This document shows, piece by piece, positions 7,893 to 16,862 of a DNA stretch of 24,360 nt. Origin of the DNA: an uncultured Variovorax sp. (GTDB lineage: Bacteria; Pseudomonadota; Gammaproteobacteria; Burkholderiales; Burkholderiaceae). The notes under the pieces are model-generated. The model worked only from the letters and a program-made list of their open reading frames with translations. It was not told the origin of the DNA and made no database searches. The stretch is from positions 1 to 24,360 of the forward strand of contig CAMLCW010000028.1 of the NCBI GenBank assembly GCA_946478645.1, read 5' to 3'. The position numbers were made by a program, and so were the translations under genes. The first letter of the stretch is position 1. Every line of letters starts with the position of its first letter.

Positions 7893-8882
7893 TCACTCGA
7901 GCTTCACGCCCGCGCTGCGGATCACCTTGGCCCACTTGGTGGTCTCGGCGGCGATGAAGGCGTCGAACTCCTCGGGCGTGCTGCCCGCGGGAATGGTGCC
8001 CATGGCGTCGAGCCTGGCGCGCGTTTCGTCGCTCTTGATGATGCGCGCCACCTCGTCGGACATGCGCTTGACGATCTCGCGCGGCGTGCCCGCGGGCGCG
8101 ATCATGCCGGCCCAGGTGCTGCCGGTGAAACCCGCGAAGCCCTGCTCGATGAAGGTCGGCACCTCGGGCGCGGCAGCCAGGCGCTTGTCGCCCGCCACGC
8201 CGATCAGGCGCACCTTGCCGGCCTTGGCCTGGTTGATCAGGCCCGTGGGCGCATCGAAGAAGAGCTGGATCTGCCCGCCCATCAGGTCGGTGAGCGCGGG
8301 CGCGGAACCGCGGTACGGGATGTGGATCATGTAGGTCTGGGTCAGCGACTTCCACAACTCGGTCGTCAGGTGCGCGGCCGAGCCGTTGCCCGACGAGCCG
8401 AAGCTCACCTTGCCGGGGTTGGCGCGCGCATAGGCGATCAGGTCGCGCGCGGTCTTGAACGGCGCGTCGATATTGACCGCGGCGAGCAGCGGCGACACCC
8501 CCATGAGCGACACGCCCGTGAGGTCCTTCTGCGGGTCGTAGGGCAGCTTGGGGTACAGCGTGGTGTTGGCCGCATAGGCCGCGATCACCACGCCGAAGGT
8601 GCTGCCGTCGGGCGCGGCCTTGGCCACCGCGTCGACGCCGATCAGGCTGTTGGCGCCGGGCTTGTTGTCGATCAGCACGGGTTGCCCGAGCCGGGCCTGC
8701 AGGCCCACCTGCACCAGCCGCGCCATCTGGTCGGTGAAGCCGCCCGGCGTGTAAGGCACGACGATGCGCACCGGCTTGCTCGGCCAGGCAGACTGGGCGA
8801 AGGCGGGAAGTGCAAGGCTGCTGCTCGCGGCGGCTGCGGCAGCGAGCGTGAAATGGCGGCGCGAGATGCGGGTCGAGGACAT
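7893..8882 (-). CDS. Bug/TctC-family tripartite tricarboxylate transporter substrate-binding protein
   Basis: This 329-residue periplasmic binding protein belongs to the Bug (TctC) family, which captures carboxylates and other small acids for TTT transporters. The chosen start, at 8882, gives MSSTRISRRHFTLAA, a twin-arginine-like signal (Arg8-Arg9) with probable cleavage after ALPAFA. A longer reading from 8930 adds 16 residues but spoils the signal layout. Mature hallmarks include WPSKPVRIVVPYTPGG, VDAVAKAAPDG, SFGSSGNGSAAHLTTELWK and HIPYRGSAPALTDLMGGQ. No TctA or TctB membrane partner is in the window, so it is an orphan receptor, as is common in Burkholderiales. The ligand cannot be deduced. 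A purine-rich AGAGAAAG stretch lies about 11 nt before the start. Confidence 0.95.
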   Translation of the reverse strand: MSSTRISRRHFTLAAAAAASSSLALPAFAQSAWPSKPVRIVVPYTPGGFTDQMARLVQVGLQARLGQPVLIDNKPGANSLIGVDAVAKAAPDGSTFGVVIAAYAANTTLYPKLPYDPQKDLTGVSLMGVSPLLAAVNIDAPFKTARDLIAYARANPGKVSFGSSGNGSAAHLTTELWKSLTQTYMIHIPYRGSAPALTDLMGGQIQLFFDAPTGLINQAKAGKVRLIGVAGDKRLAAAPEVPTFIEQGFAGFTGSTWAGMIAPAGTPREIVKRMSDEVARIIKSDETRARLDAMGTIPAGSTPEEFDAFIAAETTKWAKVIRSAGVKLE

Positions 8883-8981
8883 GAATGCGGCTTTCTCTGA
8901 CGGAAGTGAACATTCATTCTCGAAGCGCAACCGCGGCGCCGAAGTCAGGGTTTGCCCTCCACGGCGCGCGCGGTTTTCTCC

Positions 8982-10061
8982 TCAGAGCGGCAGCACGTCG
9001 CGCGCGCGTTCCGCACCCGCGTCGAGCCAGGCCTCGAACTCGTCCGAAAGCCGCTCGGCCTCGCGCGTGGCCTGGTGCCACGCCGCCACACGTGCCGGCG
9101 TGTCGTGCGCGAACCGGATGAAGTCCTTGCGGTCGGGCAGCTTGCCGTTGGGCAGCGAGCGCACCCATTCGGGGTCGGGCGCGAGCACCACCATGCGGTC
9201 GAGGAAGCCCGTGGCCCGGTGCCGCCAGCGCAGGCCCTTGTCGAGCCAGCCCGGCACCACCGCGCGCTGGAAGTGCGGATACAGCACGATGCCCTCGCCG
9301 GCCAGCTGGTAGTCGAGGTGCAGGTGGTAGTCGGTGATGCCGCCGTCCCAGTAGGCGCCGCGCGGCGCGCCCGGGATGTCGTGCACCGCGGCCAGCAGGA
9401 ACGGGATCGCGCACGAGGCCTGCAGCACCAGATTGAAGTTCTCTTCGCTCAGCGCATGCTGGCGCGTGCGGAAGTCGCGCGTGCCGAAGGGCAGCGCCGA
9501 ACCCGGCGTGGAGAACACGCAGCGCTCCAGCCATGCGCCCAGGCCCTTGCGGTAAACGCTGTTGGTGGCAAAGGCGCCCAGGTAGCCGAAGGGCGTGCGC
9601 GCCCTGCCCTCGCGCCCGAGGATGTGGCGCCCGCGCGAGGTCACCACATGCAGCCGGTAGCGCGGATGGCCGAGCACCTCGCCGATGCGCCCGCCGTAGA
9701 ACGCGGCCAGGCTCTCGGCGAAACGCGCGCTGAGCTGCTCCGGCCGCAGCCGCTTCTGCCCCGGCGGTATCTCGAACTGCTGGCGCACGTAGTCGTGCTC
9801 GAAGCGCTCGAAGGCGCTTTGCGGATCGTTCAGGCAGGCCGTCGCGAGCCGCCAGGCGCCGATCGATGCGCCTACCAGGTCGACCGGCTGGTCCGACTGC
9901 GCGAGCCAGCGCCCGAAGATGAAGCGGTCGAGCGGCCCGAGCACCAGGCCCTTGGGCCCGCCCGCCGCGCCGGGAACGGTGTGCACGTCCTGCGGCCGCA
10001 GGCCGTGCTGCGCGATGTGCCTGCGGGCCGCGGGGCCGGCGTAGATGCGCAGAGCCTTCAT
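8982..10061 (-). CDS. Patatin-like phospholipase family protein
   Basis: This 359-residue patatin-fold serine lipase is predicted to hydrolyse acyl esters of phospholipids or other lipids. The oxyanion-type glycine loop is PGAAGGPKGL (30-39). The nucleophile elbow is GASIG (64-68, Ser66), and the catalytic aspartate lies in the DGG motif at 239-241 (WDGGITDYH). Together they give the Ser-Asp dyad of the family. No signal peptide or membrane segment is visible, so it is probably cytoplasmic unless exported by another route. I chose the ATG at 10061 because family members begin close to the MKALRIYAG strand; a GTG at 10118 would add 19 atypical residues. The stop lies 99 nt upstream of the Bug gene start, so co-transcription is possible but not shown. 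Confidence 0.9.
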   Translation of the reverse strand: MKALRIYAGPAARRHIAQHGLRPQDVHTVPGAAGGPKGLVLGPLDRFIFGRWLAQSDQPVDLVGASIGAWRLATACLNDPQSAFERFEHDYVRQQFEIPPGQKRLRPEQLSARFAESLAAFYGGRIGEVLGHPRYRLHVVTSRGRHILGREGRARTPFGYLGAFATNSVYRKGLGAWLERCVFSTPGSALPFGTRDFRTRQHALSEENFNLVLQASCAIPFLLAAVHDIPGAPRGAYWDGGITDYHLHLDYQLAGEGIVLYPHFQRAVVPGWLDKGLRWRHRATGFLDRMVVLAPDPEWVRSLPNGKLPDRKDFIRFAHDTPARVAAWHQATREAERLSDEFEAWLDAGAERARDVLPL

Positions 10062-10259
10062 TTCCAAATCGTTGATGAACAGTTTTACCGAAGAGGTGGA
10101 GCCCGCGATTCTGCACACACATTTCTCTGTTTATGCGTGCGTGAGGGGGCGCCGGCTTTGCAATTAACTTTCCGGATACGCAACCGCGTCACGGAGCGAT
10201 CCGAAATCTTCCGGGTCTCGCCGCACCCGCAGGCGGACTGGTCAATCATGGCTTGCAGC

Positions 10260-10275
10260 GGTCGGCCGGCCGACC
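10260..10275. promoter_or_regulatory. Perfect 16-bp GC palindrome upstream of the iron-type ADH gene
   Basis: GGTCGGCCGGCCGACC reads identically on both strands and ends 50 bp before the ADH start, within the 264-bp divergent intergenic region 10062-10325. It could be an operator. In DNA this GC-rich a chance palindrome is also possible. I could not place a convincing -35/-10 pair for either divergent gene in this gap. Confidence 0.3.
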
Positions 10276-10325
10276 ACACGGCGGATCGATTCCGCGCACA
10301 GCCAATCTCTCCAGGAGTTTTACGA

Positions 10326-11519
10326 ATGAGCAGTTTCAGTCGCTTCCACGAGCATGTCTACTTCGGATCGGGCGCCCATCGCGAGGCCCTGCAGCACCTG
10401 CGCAACGAGGGCATCCAGCGCATCGCCCTCATCGCCGACGAAAGCACCCGCACGCAAGGCGTGCTCGGCACGCTCGAGCAAAGCCTGCAGGCCTCGGGGC
10501 TGCAGTTCGACACGCACGTCGTGGACCCCGCCGCGAAGTACGAGGCCATCGTCGCGCAGGCCGAACGCATCAACGCGGCGCAGCCCTATGACTGCTACCT
10601 GTCGCTCGGCGGCAACTTCCTCAACTTCGCGGCCAAGATCATCTGGATGCGCGCCGAGAACCCGCAGTTCGACCTGCGCAAGCTCGGCACCGATTTCGTC
10701 CAGGCGCAGCGCGAGGCCGGCAAGACGGTGGCGCGTCCGCGCCGCGCGATTCACGTCGCCATTCCCGCGGCCTACATGCTCGGCGGCGAGTTCGGCCACT
10801 ATGTGCTGGCCAGTTTCGAGAACGGCACCGTGGGTGCCTACCTCGACGCGGCCCTGCTCCCCACGCGCCTGGTGCTCGATCCACAGCTGGTCACGACGGT
10901 GACGACGGAGAACCTGGCACAGGAAGGCTTCGACTCGCTGACCCATTGCATCGAGTGCTTCGCGCGCGACGTGGACATGCCGCTGGCCAAGGCTGCGTGC
11001 CTGCAGGGCGCGAAGGCGATCTACGACCACCTGCCCGCGCTGATGGCCGACCAGTCCAACCTCGCGGCGCGCGAGCGCGTCCAGGCCGGCCTGTGGGGCG
11101 CATCGGTGGCGTTCACCAACCTGTTTTCGGGCAACGTGCATTCGATGACCACGATGTACTCGTCGAAGCTGGGGGTGCCGCACGGCGCCGCCCATGCCCT
11201 CACGCTGCCCGCGACCATCGAGTTCCTGGCGGGCGACAAGGCCACGGCCGCGCGGCTCGGTGAACTGGCCGCGCAGCTCGGCGTGGCCACCGCACAAGAC
11301 CCCGAAGCCGCCCGCAAGCTCGCGCATGCGATCGAGGCGTTCGCCAAGCGCACCGGCCTGGCCACGACCGTGAAAGATGCGGGCATCGCCGCCGACCGCT
11401 TCACCAAACTGCTGCCAGAGTTGGCAAGCGGCGCGGCCGCCTACCAATCGACACGGCTGATTGCCCGTGCCGCCGACGCCGCGCAGCTGAAGACGATCCT
11501 CGAGGCCGCCGCTCGATGA
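10326..11519 (+). CDS. Iron-containing alcohol dehydrogenase family protein with divergent cofactor site
   Basis: This 397-residue protein of the type III (Fe) ADH fold has a clear ribosome binding site (AGGAG at 10313-10317). The four metal ligands are present as Asp203, His207 (GFDSLTHCIE), His272 (GNVHSM) and His286 (GVPHGAAHAL). Their spacing is the same as in FucO-type enzymes. The nucleotide-binding GGGSxxDxAK signature is instead GGNFLNFAAK (95-104), and the usual TTAGTGSE segment reads AAYMLGGEF (148-156). The dinucleotide site is therefore unusual, and the substrate and even the reaction are uncertain. The frame is open upstream to 8952, but that part is antisense shadow. It is divergent from the patatin gene. 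Calling the family is safe; naming a substrate is not. Confidence 0.88.
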   Translation: MSSFSRFHEHVYFGSGAHREALQHLRNEGIQRIALIADESTRTQGVLGTLEQSLQASGLQFDTHVVDPAAKYEAIVAQAERINAAQPYDCYLSLGGNFLNFAAKIIWMRAENPQFDLRKLGTDFVQAQREAGKTVARPRRAIHVAIPAAYMLGGEFGHYVLASFENGTVGAYLDAALLPTRLVLDPQLVTTVTTENLAQEGFDSLTHCIECFARDVDMPLAKAACLQGAKAIYDHLPALMADQSNLAARERVQAGLWGASVAFTNLFSGNVHSMTTMYSSKLGVPHGAAHALTLPATIEFLAGDKATAARLGELAAQLGVATAQDPEAARKLAHAIEAFAKRTGLATTVKDAGIAADRFTKLLPELASGAAAYQSTRLIARAADAAQLKTILEAAAR

Positions 11520-11609
11520 GGGCCTGTGCTTGAATTGTCCCTGTCCATCATCACCTGACCTATTCCGGCCGCCTGTGTCGCGTTCGCCGGACACCCAAGG
11601 AGCAACATC

Positions 11610-12125
11610 ATGAGTTCGACAGAAACCGCCATCCTCGCAGGGGGCTGCTTTTGGGGCATGCAGGACCTGATCCGCAAGATGCCCGGCGTCGTGAGCACCC
11701 GCGTGGGCTACACGGGCGGCGATGTTCCCAACGCGACCTACCGCAACCACGGCACGCACGCCGAGGCGATCGAGGTAGTCTTCGATCCGGCGCAGACCAG
11801 CTATCGCACGCTGCTCGAGTTCTTCTTCCAGATCCATGACCCGACGACCAAGATGCGCCAGGGCAACGACATCGGCTCGTCGTACCGGTCCGCGATCTAT
11901 TTCACCTCGCCCGAGCAGAAGGCGGTGGCGCTCGACACCATCGCCGACGTCGACGCGTCGGGGCTGTGGCCCGGCAAGGTGGTGACCGAAGTCGAGCCGG
12001 CCGGCCCGTTCTGGGAAGCCGAACCGGAGCACCAGGACTACCTGGAACGTCTCCCGAACGGCTACACCTGCCATTTCGTGCGGCCCGACTGGAAGCTGCC
12101 GCGCCGCGAGACGGCAGCCAAGTAA
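11610..12125 (+). CDS. msrA: Peptide-methionine (S)-S-oxide reductase MsrA
   Basis: This 171-residue enzyme reduces the S-epimer of methionine sulfoxide in proteins and free methionine. The catalytic GGCFWG motif puts the active cysteine at position 13. Other family blocks follow: VGYTGG, the [17 protein letters not shown] stretch, [24 protein letters not shown] and [19 protein letters not shown]. Only one further cysteine exists (Cys154, in GYTCHF), the likely resolving residue. A strong ribosome binding site, AAGGAG at 11597-11602, lies 7 nt before the ATG. The gene faces a Trx-like/MsrB fusion, and a hairpin between them may end both transcripts. There is no signal peptide, so it should act in the cytoplasm. 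Confidence 0.97.
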   Translation: MSSTETAILAGGCFWGMQDLIRKMPGVVSTRVGYTGGDVPNATYRNHGTHAEAIEVVFDPAQTSYRTLLEFFFQIHDPTTKMRQGNDIGSSYRSAIYFTSPEQKAVALDTIADVDASGLWPGKVVTEVEPAGPFWEAEPEHQDYLERLPNGYTCHFVRPDWKLPRRETAAK

Positions 12126-12135
12126 GGGCTTTGCC

Positions 12136-12166
12136 GCGGCCGCCAGCCGAAAGGCTCGGCGGCCGC
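12136..12166. terminator. Strong hairpin between convergent msrA and msrB genes
   Basis: The arms GCGGCCGCC-AGCC (12136-12148) and GGCT-C-GGCGGCCGC (12153-12166) pair over 13 bp with one bulged C and a GAAA tetraloop. On the + strand CTTT follows directly; on the - strand there is no T-run. It probably terminates msrA and may weakly terminate msrB. Confidence 0.65.
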
Positions 12167-12200
12167 CTTTCCCGGCCGCGGACCTTGCAGCAGAAGCTGC

Positions 12201-13163
12201 TTATTTCTTCACCAGCGCCACCGCATTCATGCAATAGCGCAGGCCGCTGGGCTCCGGGCCATCGGGAAACACATGGCCGAGATGCGCATCGCACACATTG
12301 CACGTCGCCTCGATGCGCCGCATGCCATGGCTGTTGTCGGCGTGGTAGGCCACCACCCCTTCGGCCACCGGCTGCCTGAAGCTCGGCCAGCCGCTGCTGC
12401 TCTTGAACTTGCTCGTTGAATCGAACAACGGCGTTTCGCAGCACACGCATTGGTACAGCCCCGGCTCGAACAGCGTGCACATCGCCGAGCTGTGCGCCCT
12501 TTCCGTGCCCTTCTCGCGCGTGACGCGGAACTGCTCGGGCGTCAGGCGCTCGCGCCAGGCTTCGTCGCTGAGTTCGACCCGCCGCGGCGGGGGTGGATTG
12601 CCGTCGCGCACCAGCCGCACCACATCGCCCCAGTTGAAGTTGCCGCCGCTGGCGCCCTGCGTGTCCGGCTGGGCCGCCGCCTTCTCGAGCATGCGCGCGA
12701 GCCAGTCGACGTCGAGATGGAAGCTGTTGAAGACCACCACGCCGTCCGGATCGATGAGGATGAACCACGGCGTTCCGCCGTTGCGGAAGCGCTGCATGAG
12801 CGTAGAAGTGCTGCCAGGACCGCCGTCGCCGGCGTCATGCCCGAAGACGATCGGCAGCGCATAGCGCCGCTGATCGGCCAGCATGTTGTCGTGGCTGTTG
12901 GCCTCGAAGTCCTCGAACACGGTCTGCACGGCCGCAAAGCCGATGAGACCGGTGCCGCGGAAGCGCTCGATCATCTTCGTCAAGGTCGGAAAGCCCCTGA
13001 CGTGGCAGCCCGGGCAGGCATGCTGGAAGCAGAAGATCAGCTTGTAGCGGCCCTTGATCTGCGTCCAGTCGAAGCCGTCGAGCGGCTGGCCCGATGCGTC
13101 GACCCACTGGCGCACGCCGAGCGCCGGTGCCGGGCGATCCAGTATGCCGGGGTCGTTGGACAT
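12201..13163 (-). CDS. msrB: Thioredoxin-like domain fused to peptide-methionine (R)-S-oxide reductase MsrB
   Basis: This 320-residue two-domain protein has a thioredoxin/redoxin-like N-terminal domain (about 1-170) with a CPGC redox pair at 50-53 (FQHACPGCHVRGFPT) and a cis-proline-type GGTPWFILID at 129-138. The C-terminal MsrB domain (about 195-320) has zinc cysteines at 239/242 and 288/291, GWPSF at 258-262, GHVFPDGP, and catalytic Cys311 in RYCMNAVAL. The residue just before GWPSF is serine, where many MsrB enzymes carry the resolving cysteine, so the linked redox domain may supply electrons. There is no signal peptide, unlike secreted PilB-type Trx-MsrA-MsrB proteins. The ATG at 13163 has GGGAG before it. 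The upstream open frame to 13370 looks non-coding. The convergent partner is msrA. Confidence 0.94.
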   Translation of the reverse strand: MSNDPGILDRPAPALGVRQWVDASGQPLDGFDWTQIKGRYKLIFCFQHACPGCHVRGFPTLTKMIERFRGTGLIGFAAVQTVFEDFEANSHDNMLADQRRYALPIVFGHDAGDGGPGSTSTLMQRFRNGGTPWFILIDPDGVVVFNSFHLDVDWLARMLEKAAAQPDTQGASGGNFNWGDVVRLVRDGNPPPPRRVELSDEAWRERLTPEQFRVTREKGTERAHSSAMCTLFEPGLYQCVCCETPLFDSTSKFKSSSGWPSFRQPVAEGVVAYHADNSHGMRRIEATCNVCDAHLGHVFPDGPEPSGLRYCMNAVALVKK

Positions 13164-13269
13164 GTCGTTCTCCCTTTCCGTTCGTTGTGAACCCGCGCCG
13201 ATGGCTGCGCCAGCACGAACTCCGAATCTGAGGGTGCCGACATGCAAAAGCAAGCGGCTGCTCGGCTTC

Positions 13270-15642
<2,373 letters not shown>

Positions 15643-15736
15643 TGCTGAGTGGCGTCCCTGTCGCTGCGAACGGCCGTGCCGGTCGCGTTGGTCGAATGAA
15701 GCGCGGAAGTTTGCCATAGCGACATCGGCGCCTCTG

Positions 15737-15785
15737 TTGCGGTTTATTTTTACCCGGGTATATTGACCAACTAATTTCACCCGGG
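15737..15785 (+). promoter_or_regulatory. Predicted sigma-70 promoter with two CCCGGG-centred operator-like sites
   Basis: TTGCGG (15737-15742), a 16-bp spacer and TATATT (15759-15764) form a plausible -35/-10 pair for the gene at 15798. The perfect palindrome TACCCGGGTA (15751-15760) covers the end of the spacer and the start of the -10. A second CCCGGG (15780-15785), flanked by TTTCA and CAAAATTA, lies 27 bp further on, just after the predicted start of transcription. This is the geometry of a repressor site. Confidence 0.55.
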
Positions 15786-15797
15786 CAAAATTACGTC

Positions 15798-16178
15798 ATG
15801 ACGACGCTTTCACACGACACCCGGCGCGCGCTGACGCGCCAATACAAGGAAACAGTGCGCCCCGCCGGGGTGTTCGCCATCCGCAACCTGGAGAGCGGCC
15901 GCGTGTTCGTGCTCGCGAGCCTCGACCTGGCCAGCATGATGAACCGCCAGCGCTTCCAGCTCGCGCAGGGCAAGCACCCGAACCGTGCGCTGCAGCAGGA
16001 CTGGACCGCGCTCGGTTCCGGCGCGTTCCGCTTCGAAGAACTCGCGCGTGTGAAGGAGCGGGACGACCCCGCGTTCGACCGTGCGGCGGAACTCGAGGCG
16101 CTGTTCACGCTGTGGTGCGAGGAATGCGACTGCCACGGCACCCAGGGCTACAACGGCCCCGCCAGGCGCAAGCCCTGA
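15798..16178 (+). CDS. GIY-YIG nuclease-like protein with degenerate active site
   Basis: This 126-residue protein has the layout of small stand-alone GIY-YIG family proteins: GVFAIRNLESGRVFVLAS, then NRQRFQLAQGKHPNRALQQDW, FRFEELARV, an acidic helix with AELEALFTLW, and a closing GYNGP. The first signature is GVF rather than GIY, and the second is VLA where YIG is expected, so the catalytic tyrosine and glycine positions are changed. The Arg of NRQRF and the Glu of the last helix remain. It may therefore bind nucleic acid without cutting it. Overlapping operator-like CCCGGG sites precede it, and the same motif precedes the DUF2239 gene 111 nt downstream. I see no strong ribosome binding site. 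The family call is moderate. Confidence 0.8.
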   Translation: MTTLSHDTRRALTRQYKETVRPAGVFAIRNLESGRVFVLASLDLASMMNRQRFQLAQGKHPNRALQQDWTALGSGAFRFEELARVKERDDPAFDRAAELEALFTLWCEECDCHGTQGYNGPARRKP

Positions 16179-16263
16179 ACCGGACGCCGGCACCCCATGC
16201 CAGCCGCGCCCCTCGCGCTGTTCTTCCTGCCGCTGCGCGAAAAGCACAGTCGGCAAAATTGTT

Positions 16264-16275
16264 CCCGGGTAAATT
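16264..16275 (+). promoter_or_regulatory. Third CCCGGG-type site before the DUF2239-MATE genes
   Basis: CCCGGGTAAATT (16264-16275), continuing into ACC, matches the sites in front of the gene at 15798. TAAATT at 16270-16275 could serve as a -10, although no good -35 is seen. That would leave a leader of only a few bases before the ATG at 16290, which also lacks a ribosome binding site. Confidence 0.45.
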
Positions 16276-16289
16276 ACCGCTTCGCTGCC

Positions 16290-16862
16290 ATGACTTCCAA
16301 GACCCCCGCGCCTTCGGCCGCCTCTTCCGCTGCGCCCGCCAGCCTCACCGCCTTCCACGGCTTCGAGCGCATCGCGCGCGGTTCGCGTGCCACGGTGATC
16401 GCCGCGCTGCGTGCGCGCAGCGACGCTGCGGCCTGCCTCGTGTTCGACGACCACACCGGCATGCAGATCGACCTCGACCTGCGCGAAGCCGAGCCCTCGC
16501 CCGGCGGGCCGCCGCGCGGCGTCGGCCGGCCGAAGCTCGGCGTGGTCGCGCGCGAGGTCACGCTGCTGCCGCGCCAGTGGGAATGGCTCGCGCGCCAGCC
16601 CGGCGGCGCCTCGGTCGCGCTGCGCCGGCTGGTCGACGAGGCGCGCCGCGTGCATGCCGGGCGCGATGCCGCCCGCGCCGCACGCGAGGCGGCCTACGGC
16701 GTGATGACCGGCCTCGCGGGCAACCTGCCCGGTTTCGAGGAGGCCGCCCGCGCGCTCTTCGCGGGCGACCGCGCCGGCTTCGAGGCACACCTCGCCGGCT
16801 GGCCGGACGACCTGCGCTCCCATCTGCACGAACTGGCCGGCGCGAGCTGGCCCCAAGAATGA
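16290..16862 (+). CDS. DUF2239 family protein
   Basis: This 190-residue protein has a Ser/Ala/Pro-rich opening followed by the DUF2239 core. Visible blocks are TAFHGFERIARGSRATVIAA, CLVFDDHTGMQIDLDLR, the conserved GRPKLGVVAREVTLLPRQWE, ASVALRRLVDEARR and MTGLAGNLPGFEEAARALFAGD. The function of DUF2239 is not established; the GRPKLGVVxREVTLLPRxWxWL block gives it a DNA-binding or regulatory look, but I cannot claim that. I chose the ATG at 16290 because the extra upstream residues from 16197 match no family and would span the CCCGGG site. Its stop overlaps the MATE start (ATGA), so the two genes are translationally coupled. Confidence 0.9.
   Translation: MTSKTPAPSAASSAAPASLTAFHGFERIARGSRATVIAALRARSDAAACLVFDDHTGMQIDLDLREAEPSPGGPPRGVGRPKLGVVAREVTLLPRQWEWLARQPGGASVALRRLVDEARRVHAGRDAARAAREAAYGVMTGLAGNLPGFEEAARALFAGDRAGFEAHLAGWPDDLRSHLHELAGASWPQE

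Noticed and set aside
8952..10325. Upstream extension of the ADH frame over the patatin gene
   Set aside because: The sequence before 10326 matches nothing and is antisense to the patatin gene; a clear ribosome binding site supports the start at 10326.
15794..15803. CGTCATGACG palindrome across the start codon of the GIY-YIG-like gene
   Set aside because: A 10-bp palindrome is likely by chance and is not repeated at the related DUF2239 start.
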